From contig JARGFU010000008.1 in the NCBI GenBank assembly GCA_029210625.1, forward strand, positions 202,661 through 238,348: DNA of 35,688 nt, given 5' to 3'. A program made the translations under genes and the position numbers. Source of the DNA: Deltaproteobacteria bacterium (GTDB lineage: Bacteria; Myxococcota; Myxococcia; SLRQ01). Each line of letters opens with the position of its first letter. Position 1 is the stretch's first letter. The notes under the pieces are model-generated. The model was given only the letters and a program-made list of their open reading frames with translations. It did no database searches and was not told the origin of the DNA. This document shows, piece by piece, positions 25,677 through 33,345 of this stretch.

Positions 25677-27520
25677 AGGCTCTTCAGGTAGGCGACGAGA
25701 TCCGAGAGCTCCGCCTCGCTCAGATCCTTCGTGCGGCCGTGCAGCCCCCGGGGATCGTGCTCGCGGAAGATCGACTCGAGGGTGGGGGCCGTGCCGCCGT
25801 GAAGGTAGGGGGCGCTGCGGTAGCACTCCCGCAGGGAGGGCGTGTCGAAGCGCGCGTGCAGATCGTCCGGCCCGCGCAGGCCCAGATCGTGGGGGCGCTG
25901 GTCGGTGAAGGTCCCTTCCGGGTGGCAGGTGTCACAGAGGGCCCGCTGGAAGACGAGGCGCCCGCGGGCGATGGCGAGCCGGCCGTCCCGGTAGGGGTTC
26001 GGGGGGCGGGGCGGATCCGAGAGGAAGGCGATCAGGGCCGCGTGCTTCTCCTCCTCCGGCAAGAAGCCCTCGAAGCGCTGGCCGGCCCGGGTGGCGGCGT
26101 CCATGTCCGCCCGCACCCCTCGCCACATGGCCGGGGCCGTGTCGTGCACGTTGCGCAGGCTCTTGGCGTTCTTGAAGTTGCCGGTGCCGTCGTTGGGCAG
26201 ATCCCAGTTCAGGCCGTCCATCCCCGCGTCCTCCTCGTGGCAGGACACGCAGGAGTACCAGGTCTGGAAGCCCAGCCGGCCGTCGTTGAAGAGGCGCTCG
26301 CCCTCGCGCCAGAGGGCGACCGCCGGCGCGAGCTCCTGCGGCGATCCCAGCGGGACGCGCCGCTTCAGCTCGCCGGTGCGCGCGTCGAGGACCGAGAGGC
26401 CGTCGCCGAAGTAGGTGGCGACGAGGAGCTCGTCGTGCCCCGGCCGCAGCGCCAGCCCCCGGGGCCCCTCCCCGCCGGCCGGCAGGCGGCGGGCGATCCC
26501 CTGGCGCCGGAGGAGCTCCACGTCCTGCGCCCGGCGCTCGACCGCCTCCGGGGCCGTCGCCTCGGCCAGGGCGAGGACGCGGGGCAGGTCCACCAGCGCG
26601 ACCTGGTGGATCCCCGCGAGGGCGACGGCGAAGGCGCTGGCGTCCGGCAGCACCACCACCCCGTTGGGGTTGGTGGCCCCCTCCAGGAGGGTGTCGAGGA
26701 GGAGCGTGACCCGGTGACCGGGCTGGTCCAGGTCGAGGATCGAGAAGCCGTTGGAGTGGATCCAGCCCCGCTCCATCTGCAGGGTCGTGACCCGGTCCCG
26801 GGAGAGGACGTGCGTGACGATGGCGTGGCGGCCGTCGGGGGTGAGGGCGACGCCCCGCAGGAGGGAGGCGACCCCGAGGGGCCGGTGCTCGAGCACCTCC
26901 CCGGTCGCGGCGGAGAGGAGGGTCACGCTGCGCCCCAGACCGTTGGCGACGACGAGCCGCGCTCCGTCGGGGGTCAGGGCCAGCGCGCTCGGCCCCCGGC
27001 CCACCCGGGCCTGCCAGAGGAGGCGGCCGGCGGGCAGCGCCAGGGCCGAGACCCGATCCTCGAGCCCACCGGTGACGAAGAGGCGCTGGCCATCGAGAGA
27101 GAGGGCGAGGCCTCGGGGCTCGGGGGAGACGGGCAGGCTAGCGCCGACCTCCCCCGCCGCCAGATCGATCCGGGCCACGGCAGCCCCGTGCTGCAAGGTC
27201 ACCCAGAGGTGCTCCTCGCCGGGGGAGAGCACGGCGGCCACCGGCCGACCCTCGACCGGGATCCGCCGCCGCACCTCGCCGCGCTGCAGGTCGAGCTCGT
27301 GGACGAGCTCGGCCCCGGCGTCGATCACCCAGGCCCGGTCCCCGTCGGCCGAGGCCACGACCGCCTCCGGCGAGCGGATCCCCCGGGTGAGGGAGGCGCC
27401 GCTCTCCTCCCCGGCCGCGGGGACCGGGGTGGGCGGCGCGGCCGCGGATCCACCCGCCGGCAGGGAGAGCGCGAGGGTGACGAGACCGCAGAGAGGCAGG
27501 ACGAGGAAGAGGCGCCTCAC
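25673..27520 (-). CDS. Beta-propeller c-type cytochrome with MauG-like tail
   Basis: A 615-residue exported protein starting at the GTG at 27520 (GTGA overlap with the previous stop; the long upstream extension is noise from the neighbouring gene). Signal peptide RRLFLVLPLCGLVTLALSLPAGGSA. Residues 45-400 hold about seven YVTN-type blades (AVLSPGEEHLWVTLQHGAAVARIDLAAGEV; ALTPDGARLVVANGLGRSVTLLSAATGEV; ALRPGHDELLVATYFGDGLSVLDARTGEL). The C-terminal third has CVSCH (424-428) and CDTCH (529-533) in a diheme-peroxidase-like context (SLRNVHDTAPAMWRG, FDTPSLRECYRSAPYLHGGTAPTLESIF). It is paralogous in layout to the next, larger gene but shorter. Confidence 0.88.
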   Translation of the reverse strand: MRRLFLVLPLCGLVTLALSLPAGGSAAAPPTPVPAAGEESGASLTRGIRSPEAVVASADGDRAWVIDAGAELVHELDLQRGEVRRRIPVEGRPVAAVLSPGEEHLWVTLQHGAAVARIDLAAGEVGASLPVSPEPRGLALSLDGQRLFVTGGLEDRVSALALPAGRLLWQARVGRGPSALALTPDGARLVVANGLGRSVTLLSAATGEVLEHRPLGVASLLRGVALTPDGRHAIVTHVLSRDRVTTLQMERGWIHSNGFSILDLDQPGHRVTLLLDTLLEGATNPNGVVVLPDASAFAVALAGIHQVALVDLPRVLALAEATAPEAVERRAQDVELLRRQGIARRLPAGGEGPRGLALRPGHDELLVATYFGDGLSVLDARTGELKRRVPLGSPQELAPAVALWREGERLFNDGRLGFQTWYSCVSCHEEDAGMDGLNWDLPNDGTGNFKNAKSLRNVHDTAPAMWRGVRADMDAATRAGQRFEGFLPEEEKHAALIAFLSDPPRPPNPYRDGRLAIARGRLVFQRALCDTCHPEGTFTDQRPHDLGLRGPDDLHARFDTPSLRECYRSAPYLHGGTAPTLESIFREHDPRGLHGRTKDLSEAELSDLVAYLKSL

Positions 27521-28290
27521 TCGCGCTCCCTCCGGAGCCAGGCGAGGTAGGCGACCATCGCCTCGAGCTCGGCGTCGGAGACGTGCTCCCGGTACGCCGG
27601 CATCTGGATGCGCTGCCCCTCCAGGTAGCGGCGGGCGAGCGCGCTCTCTGTCAGGCGAGGCGGAGCGCCGTCGAGGATCCAGGCGCGCAGCTCGTCGTCG
27701 TCTCGCACGAGCTCGGCGTACCACTCACCCTCCCAGGAGGGGATCACGCCCTTGAAGCTGCCGGGGTTGGGCAGGCCGCCGATCCCCGAGGGCCCGTGGC
27801 AGCCGAAGCAGCCCAGGCGCCGGGCGAGCTCCTTGCCCTCGTAGGCGGCGCCCGGCATCCCCTCGTCCCAGGCGGCCACGGCGAGGACGTAGGCCATCAG
27901 ATCGTCCACCTGTCCCTCCGAGAGCAGGTCGCGGTAGGCGGGCATGGGCAGGAGGCCTCCGGGCCGGGCCTCGGGCGGGCGGTCCTTCAGGCGCTCGGAG
28001 ACGCCGTCGAGGATCCACTCGCGGATCTCGGCCTCGCTCCGGGCGTAGCTCTGGAGCACTCCCCCCGACCAGCCGGGCACCCCGGCCTCGGGGAGGAGGG
28101 GATCCTCCACCCCGCCGCGGCCCGCGGGACCGTGGCAGCCGAAGCAGCCCAGCTCCCGGGCGAGGGCCTCCCCCCGCAGGGCGGCGGTGTCCTCGGCCGC
28201 GCCCCGGGGACCCCGCTCCCAGCCCTTCACGATCACCCAGATCACCAGGACCAGGGCGAGGAAGAGGAGGAGACGGGCACCGGACTTCAT
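27517..28290 (-). CDS. Diheme cytochrome c with duplicated heme domain
   Basis: A 257-residue protein with an N-terminal membrane anchor (residues 6-23) and two tandem cytochrome c domains. Heme motifs are CFGCH at 49-53 and 161-165, with distal methionines plausible in LLPMPAYRDLL and RIQMPAYREHV. The two halves align well (LARxLGCFGCHGPxGxGG..., xxxPAYRxxxSxxxxxxxMAYxLA), so the protein arose by internal duplication. It is the first gene of the five-gene minus-strand operon and is likely the electron exit or entry subunit anchored at the periplasmic face. The next gene overlaps its stop (GTGA). No ribosome-binding site is obvious before the ATG at 28290. Confidence 0.92.
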   Translation of the reverse strand: MKSGARLLLFLALVLVIWVIVKGWERGPRGAAEDTAALRGEALARELGCFGCHGPAGRGGVEDPLLPEAGVPGWSGGVLQSYARSEAEIREWILDGVSERLKDRPPEARPGGLLPMPAYRDLLSEGQVDDLMAYVLAVAAWDEGMPGAAYEGKELARRLGCFGCHGPSGIGGLPNPGSFKGVIPSWEGEWYAELVRDDDELRAWILDGAPPRLTESALARRYLEGQRIQMPAYREHVSDAELEAMVAYLAWLRRERE

Positions 28291-28390
28291 GGGTTCGCAG
28301 CGCGGTGCGTTCGAAGGGCTCGCGCCGCAGCCTATGACGATACCCGATCACCGGGCTGTGGTGACCGCCATCCATGATAGTTTCGTCGCC
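28291..28390. promoter_or_regulatory. Divergent control region between the cytochrome operon and the RidA-like gene
   Basis: The only spacer from which the five-gene cytochrome operon can be transcribed. It contains TCACC/GGTGA, a 5-bp inverted repeat with a 7-base loop at 28348-28364, which could be an operator, and ACGATACCCGATCAC at 28337-28351, which recurs with one mismatch at 29547-29561 beyond the RidA-like gene. No confident promoter hexamers. Confidence 0.4.
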
Positions 28391-29536
28391 GTGAGTAGCG
28401 ACGGCGGCAAAGGCTCCCCCGCCCCGTCCACCGCGTCGGCTGGCGCCGGCGGGGTGAACAGGCAGAGCGCGGGCGATCTCCAGCGGTGCACCATCGACCG
28501 TGGTAGCCACCGCGAGACCTGGGTGAGCGGGCGGGTGCTGGCCAACCCCTCCGCCGATCTCCGGATGCTGCGCGAGCTCCACGACGGGCGCGCCGACGGC
28601 AGCCTGGCTCGCTTGCGCCTCTTCGGCGCGAGCACGGTCGAGGCCGCCAGCCTCCTCGAGCACCTCCCGGGCTGGGAGTCCGACCTCTACCTCTCTCCCC
28701 GCCCCGGCACCCTCCCCTTCTTCGGGCTGCAGGCCCTGATCCTCGAGCCCGCCGAGGGCAGCCGCCTCGAGGCGCGGCCCCTCGAGGGTGGCGGCGAGGC
28801 CTGGCTCCTCGACGACCCCACCGGCGATCGGCGCCTGGCCTACCTCTTCCACGTCGCCTCGAGCGAGCGCGACACCCTGCGGGCCTACGAGGCCACCTAC
28901 CGGCGCGCCTTCGAAGAGCTCGCCGCCCTCGGCTTCGCGGCCCCGGAGGTCGCCCGGACCTGGTGCTTCTTCCGGGACGTCCTCGAGGACTACCCCGGCT
29001 TCAACGCGGTACGGCGGGGCTGCTTCCAGGGGCTCTCCCTCCTGGGCAGCGAGCGCATCCCGGCCAGCACCGGCATCCAGAGCATCCTCGCCAGCGGCGA
29101 GCACCTCACCCTCGACGCCCTCGCCGCGTCCGGGAGCGGCGTGACGCTCCAGCAGATCGAGAACCCGGCCCAGTGCGAGGCGACGAGCTACGGCTCGCTC
29201 TTTTCCCGGGCCATCCGGATCGAGGGCCTGGGTCCCCCCATGCTCCTGATCTCGGGGATGGCCTCCATCGACGACGACGAGGGGCTCACCCTCCACGTCG
29301 GCGACGCCCGGGCCCAGCTGGACACCACCCTCGAGAAGGCCGCGGCCCTCCTCGAGGCCGGGGGCTCGGCCTGGGAGCGGGTGGTCTCGGGCATCGTCTA
29401 CGTGAAGCCGGGACACGAGGCCCTCTTCGAGGATCCCCGCCTGGTCCGCCTGATGGACGAACACCCCCTGGCCGTGAGCCTGGCGGACGTCTGCCGCGAC
29501 GACCTGCTGGTCGAGATCGAGCTGCTGGCCGTCTAA
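28391..29536 (+). CDS. RidA/chorismatase-like protein
   Basis: A 381-residue protein if started at the GTG at 28391; an ATG at 28334 gives a longer form but leaves only 43 bp for two divergent promoters. The N-terminal 30 residues are low-complexity. The rest resembles the FkbO/Hyg5 chorismatase and RidA-like superfamily: YHxx-like ARTWCFFRDVLEDYPGFNAVRRGCFQG (central), then a C-terminal RidA-type domain with GSLFSRAIRIEG, LLISGMASIDDDEG and AWERVVSGIVYVKP. RidA proteins hydrolyse reactive imines, and chorismatases hydrolyse chorismate; the catalytic residues cannot be assigned by eye, so either activity is possible. It is divergent from the cytochrome operon and its stop codon lies inside a 25-bp inverted repeat. 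Confidence 0.75.
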   Translation: MSSDGGKGSPAPSTASAGAGGVNRQSAGDLQRCTIDRGSHRETWVSGRVLANPSADLRMLRELHDGRADGSLARLRLFGASTVEAASLLEHLPGWESDLYLSPRPGTLPFFGLQALILEPAEGSRLEARPLEGGGEAWLLDDPTGDRRLAYLFHVASSERDTLRAYEATYRRAFEELAALGFAAPEVARTWCFFRDVLEDYPGFNAVRRGCFQGLSLLGSERIPASTGIQSILASGEHLTLDALAASGSGVTLQQIENPAQCEATSYGSLFSRAIRIEGLGPPMLLISGMASIDDDEGLTLHVGDARAQLDTTLEKAAALLEAGGSAWERVVSGIVYVKPGHEALFEDPRLVRLMDEHPLAVSLADVCRDDLLVEIELLAV

Positions 29537-29698
29537 ACCAGAAATCACGATTCCCGATCACGTCTGGCTTGCAGGCCGCACCCGCCTGCGGCGTCAGGCC
29601 TCGGTCACCTAGCTAAGGCTAGGCTCCCTCACCCTTCCTTGCATCCGGGCACGTCCGCGGCGCCATCCGCTGTTCGGGAATCATGATCTCTGGTTTAG
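29533..29698. repeat. 166-bp element with 25-bp imperfect inverted repeats
   Basis: The arms lie at 29533-29557 and 29674-29698. They are reverse complements except at two positions, which would be A/C mismatches in plus-strand RNA but G-U pairs in RNA made from the minus strand. The left arm contains the stop codon (TAA, 29534-29536) of the RidA-like gene; the TAG stop of the MCP gene lies 3 bases beyond the right arm. The 116-base interior holds two perfect hairpins: GCCGCA/TGCGGC at 29575-29592 and CCTAGC/GCTAGG at 29608-29623. No transposase is encoded and no target-site duplication is clear. Confidence 0.8.
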
Positions 29699-29700
29699 CG

Positions 29701-31758
29701 CTAGCCGTCGACCCGGAAGCGGCCGAGCTCTTCCTCCAGCTCGTGCGCGTGCCGCTGCAGCGCCCCGATCAGCTCGCCGAGGCGATCGGCCGACTGGCTC
29801 TGCTGCTCGCTGACGCTCTCGATCGCGGTGATCGCGTCGAGCACGTCGGAGGAGGTGCGCGTCTGACCCTCCTGCCGGTGGTTGACGTTCTCGATCATCG
29901 TCGTGATCTCGTGGATGGACGCGAGCACTCGATCCGAGCTCGTGGCCTGCTGCCGGCTGGAGGCGTGCACCTCCTGATTGAGCTGCTGCATCTTGTGGGT
30001 GCTGTCGAGCACCAGGCTCGAGCCCTTCGCCTGGACGGCCGAGGCCGTGGCGATCTCGTCGACGGTGGAGGCGATGCGGGCGATCGACTCGGCGATCGAA
30101 CGGTTGCCATCGGCCTGCTCGACCGAGGCCTGAGCGATCTCCTCGACCATCCGGCGGGCGTCCCGGGAGGAGCCCTGGATGCGCGCTAGCGCTCGCTCGG
30201 CCTGCTGCCCGAGGGTGACGCCGGCCTCGACCGACTCGGCGCCACGGGCCATGGCCGCGATGGCGCTGCCCGAGTCCCGCTGCACGTTGTTGATGAGCTC
30301 GTTGATCTCGGCCGTCGAGTGCTTCGTCCGATCGGCCTGCGCCGAGATGATGGCGGCGTTCAGGGCCAGCAGCTCGGTCTGCTCGGTGATGTCGTCGATG
30401 ACGATGAGAATCTTGGAGACGTCCCAGAGGCGCTGCACCAGGTGATCGAGGGCCTCGGAGGCCGAGGTGAACGAGGCTTGCATCTGGTGGATGCCCTCGA
30501 GGGTCTCGGTCAGGGCCTCGACCCCCTTGTCGGCGTCGTCGGCGACCCGCTTCGAGAGCTCGGCGGTGGTCTGCGCCCGCTCCCCGACCCGCTGTACCGT
30601 CTCCTCGAACTGCCGGCTGAAGGAGGAGGTGTCCGCCAGGGTGTCGTTGACCTGCTCGATGCTCGAGGCGATGTCCCTCACCGAGCGCGCCATCGCGTCG
30701 ATGGTCTGGGTGGTGGTCTCGACGAAGGACGCCATCGACTCGATGTGGGTGGCCGACTGGCTGTTGGTGTGGGCCATCTCGAGGATGGTGTCGTTGCCGT
30801 GCTCGGCGTTGGAGCGCAGGGTCGTCAGGTCGCCGGCCATCTGCTGGATCGACTCGAGCATCTGCCCCATGAGGCGGGAGGTCTCCTCTACCTGGTGCTG
30901 AACCTTGCCCGCGCCCACGGCCACCACGGTCCCGGTGGCGGACATCTCGTCGCTCACCTCGGTGAGGGTCCGGGTGACCCGCTGGAGTGCGCGCAGGGTG
31001 CTGCGCTGCCACTCGACCATCTGGCTGAACGCCTCCGCGAGGTCGCCGATCTCGTCGTTGGCGCCCGCCGGGATCCGGGTGGTCAGGTTGCCGGTGGCGA
31101 TGATGGAGGTGGTCACCTCCCGCAGCAGGGTGATCGGGCCGATGAGGATCCGCTCCAGGAGGAAGCTCAGGACCACCCGCCCCGCCACGAAGACCAGCAG
31201 GGTGATGCCCGCGATGGCCAGGGTGTTCGCCCTGCGCTCGGCCTCGATCTCCGCCATGGAGAAGCCGAGCTGGAGGTAGCCGCGGGCGCCGGAGGGGGTC
31301 TCGATGAGGGCGAGGACGTGCAGGGTCCCCTGGAGGGTCTGCACCTGGGGACCATCGGCGGGATCGAGCGCGAGGGCCTCGATCTTGAACTCGCGAGGGT
31401 TCCAAGTGCCCAGGGGCGCTCGCCGCTCGTCGAGGATGGCCCCGTAGGTGGCGCCGGGCGCGTCCTCCAGCAGGGTCAGCAGCTTGGTCAGCTCCGCCGG
31501 CCCCTTAAACTCGGCCAGGTCGTACGGAGCGCGCCCCGCGCTGGCGATCACCAGCGCCAGCCCCTTCGCCCTTCGCTCCGCCCACTTCTGGGAGGCCTCG
31601 TTCATCCGCAAGGGGATGTAGATCGCCATCAGCAGGGCCATCAGCGACATCATCAGGCCGACGATGACCGTCAGCTTGAGCCGCAGGGACCTACGACGGG
31701 CCGATCTGTGGGGAGCGTATTCTCGAAGCCGCGTCAACGGGGTTCCCGTCGAGTCCAC
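29701..31758 (-). CDS. Methyl-accepting chemotaxis protein with altered signalling tip
   Basis: A 685-residue receptor. Residues 27-51 are TM1, 52-178 the periplasmic sensor region (no named domain recognised), 179-201 TM2, about 202-255 a HAMP domain, then a long coiled-coil signalling domain with repeated S/T/A/E/Q heptads. The conserved hairpin tip begins normally with EQTELLALNAAI (459-470) but the usual [20 protein letters not shown] stretch is missing: the sequence goes straight to ISAQADRTKHSTAEINELINN. About 18 residues around the turn appear deleted, which may weaken CheA/CheW contact. The start is the GTG at 31758; it is the last gene of a minus-strand set with a YfiR-like protein and a solute-binding fragment. 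Confidence 0.88.
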   Translation of the reverse strand: MDSTGTPLTRLREYAPHRSARRRSLRLKLTVIVGLMMSLMALLMAIYIPLRMNEASQKWAERRAKGLALVIASAGRAPYDLAEFKGPAELTKLLTLLEDAPGATYGAILDERRAPLGTWNPREFKIEALALDPADGPQVQTLQGTLHVLALIETPSGARGYLQLGFSMAEIEAERRANTLAIAGITLLVFVAGRVVLSFLLERILIGPITLLREVTTSIIATGNLTTRIPAGANDEIGDLAEAFSQMVEWQRSTLRALQRVTRTLTEVSDEMSATGTVVAVGAGKVQHQVEETSRLMGQMLESIQQMAGDLTTLRSNAEHGNDTILEMAHTNSQSATHIESMASFVETTTQTIDAMARSVRDIASSIEQVNDTLADTSSFSRQFEETVQRVGERAQTTAELSKRVADDADKGVEALTETLEGIHQMQASFTSASEALDHLVQRLWDVSKILIVIDDITEQTELLALNAAIISAQADRTKHSTAEINELINNVQRDSGSAIAAMARGAESVEAGVTLGQQAERALARIQGSSRDARRMVEEIAQASVEQADGNRSIAESIARIASTVDEIATASAVQAKGSSLVLDSTHKMQQLNQEVHASSRQQATSSDRVLASIHEITTMIENVNHRQEGQTRTSSDVLDAITAIESVSEQQSQSADRLGELIGALQRHAHELEEELGRFRVDG

Positions 31759-31786
31759 ACCCGGCGGGGTGCGCAGCAGATACGGA

Positions 31787-32347
31787 TCATCGAATGATGC
31801 GCGCCAATCTCAGGAGCTGCGAAGAGAAGGTGTGTCCTTCGGTGCTGACCCGAAGGATGTTCACCACGATCTTCGGCCGCCCCCCGGACGCGATCTCGAG
31901 ACCAATGGAGACATCTCCGTCCTCGACGAACTTCGGGTTCCCGGTGATCGAGAGGACGCTGTGTGCTGCGCAGAGTTTGCCGACTGCCTCTGCGTCGACG
32001 CCGGTCATGACGTAGACGACGTGGGCCTCGCGGATCTTGTTCTTCAGATCGCTCTCCGAGACCGGCTTGGCCCGCGCGCCGGTCTTGGAGAAGCCGGCGA
32101 TCAGCTCGAGGGCGCCCGAGAGCTTGCCGGGGGCGTAGACGATGAGGATCTCGTACCCGCCGCTCTTCTCCTTGGCCAGCTTGTAGTCGTAGCTGAAGAT
32201 CTTGGTGAAGAGCGCGACCTGCAGGTTGACGGGCACCTCGGCGGCGTGACCGACGCTCGGCGCCAGCAGGAGGGCCAGGATCACCAGGGTCGCGCCGAAG
32301 CCTCGGCGGCTCGGGCGCCTTCGTGTCGGCTGATTGGACAGAAGCAT
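31787..32347 (-). CDS. YfiR-family (DUF4154) periplasmic protein
   Basis: A 186-residue exported protein. I use the ATG at 32347, which gives a compact signal (RRRPSRRGFGATLVILALLLAPSVGHAAEV); a longer in-frame form would overlap the upstream gene. The core has ALFTKIFSYDYKLA, EILIVYAP, HVVYVMTG, VLSITGNPKFVEDGDVSIGLEIASGGRPKIVVNI and FSSQLLRLARII, the usual YfiR layout. YfiR proteins are periplasmic regulators that modulate a membrane partner, classically a diguanylate cyclase. Here the nearest membrane partner is the MCP gene 28 bp downstream, so it may feed a signal to that receptor; this is inference. Confidence 0.85.
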   Translation of the reverse strand: MLLSNQPTRRRPSRRGFGATLVILALLLAPSVGHAAEVPVNLQVALFTKIFSYDYKLAKEKSGGYEILIVYAPGKLSGALELIAGFSKTGARAKPVSESDLKNKIREAHVVYVMTGVDAEAVGKLCAAHSVLSITGNPKFVEDGDVSIGLEIASGGRPKIVVNILRVSTEGHTFSSQLLRLARIIR

Positions 32348-32354
32348 CAAGGGG

Positions 32355-33131
32355 CTACTCTTCGATGAATATATCACTATCGACGTGCCAGAATCGGTTT
32401 CCACTGGCTTCGACGTCGCCACGGCTGTCGAAATTCACGGCGCCGGTGGTGCCGATGAAGTCGATGTCCTCCCCGTTCCTTACCGCTGCCAACGCCTGAG
32501 GGAGTTCCTGCCAGGTGTAGGCCGTCCCCGGCGGCGAGGAGACCTCCAGCAGCTTCTGGGCGACCTGGGCGCCCGTGGGATCGGCCGAGCCCGTACGGGC
32601 GGCCTCGGAGGCCAGGGCCCAGAGGAGGATGGCGTCGAAGTAGAAGTAGCCGGGCGCCAGGGGCCGATCGCCGTCCCAGCGGTCGGAGAAGAGGGTCTCG
32701 AAGGCCGCGGAGTCGTCGCCCAGGGCCGGGGAGATGCCGACCATGTCATCGACGACCCCGGGAGGGATGTTGTCCAGGAAGACCTGGTCGTGGAGGGCCG
32801 GAACGAAGTACCAGCGCTTGCCGAGCCCCAGCGAGGCCCACTCCTCGACCACCGCGGCGCCGGTGCGGGCCCGGGCCACGAGCACCACCGCCTGCTCGTT
32901 GCTACCGAAGGCTCGCCGCAGGTCCGCATCGACCGAGGTGGCCTCCGGGGAGAAGGCGGTCAGCCCGGTGGAGGTCCCGCCGAGGGCGCGGAAGCTGCTG
33001 TCGATCATGTTGGCCCAGCCGGCGCCGTACTCGTTGCCCTCGTAGAGCACCGAGGCGCGCTCGATCCCGTCGGCCACCATCCGCTCCGCGAGGGCCTGGC
33101 CCATCGTGACGGCCGAGGGCACGGTGCGGGA
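32355..33131 (-). pseudogene. C-terminal fragment of a type 1 (LivK-like) solute-binding protein
   Basis: From GTG at 33122 this is 255 residues; homology begins slightly earlier, with SRTVPS at 33131-33114, just after an in-frame TGA at 33134-33132. The family pattern is clear: 'RTVPSAVTMGQALAERMVADGIERASVLYEGNEYGAGWA', VVLVARARTGAAVVEEW, RWYFVPALHD, YFYFDAILLWALASEAA and GAVNFDSRGDV. A whole protein of this family has about 400 residues plus a signal peptide, and the N-terminal lobe is absent. On the other strand, starting at the same point, is the C-terminal part of an unrelated binding protein, so both genes are broken at a common junction. It still precedes the YfiR and MCP genes as in a sensory operon. 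Confidence 0.8.
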
Positions 33132-33345
33132 TCAGGTCGACGCCAAGAAGGCCGAGATCGAGGCCGGCACCTGGGACGTCTTCCACGGCCCCTTCAACAA
33201 GCAGGACGGCACCGAGTGGGTCGCCGCCGGCGCCTCCCTCTCGGACGGCGAGATGCTCGGCATGATCGGCTTCGTCGAGGGCATCGACGGCGAGATCCCC
33301 ACCTGCTGCAACCTGTGTGGGCCCTCCGTTCCGGCCTGCCCCTAG
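33106..33345 (+). pseudogene. C-terminal fragment of a BMP-family solute-binding protein
   Basis: A 79-codon reading frame. From about 33121 it matches the C-terminus of BMP/PnrA/Med-type nucleoside-binding proteins: VRDQVDAKKAEIEAGTWDVFHGPF, QDGTEWVAAGASLSDGEMLGMIGFVEGIDGEIP. Complete members have about 330 residues and a lipoprotein signal, so at least three quarters of the protein is missing. It begins where the minus-strand solute-binding fragment begins, in the opposite direction. The extra Cys-rich end (CCNLCGPSVPACP) is unusual for the family. Confidence 0.75.

Noticed and set aside
22683-25691. Plus-strand open frame of about 1000 codons antisense to the large propeller cytochrome
   Set aside because: Translation has no domain and mirrors the codon pattern of the real minus-strand gene.
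29533-29698. Integron attC site
   Set aside because: The arms are long and nearly perfect, the ends read GTTTAGC rather than GTTRRRY, there are no extrahelical bases, and no integrase is in the window.
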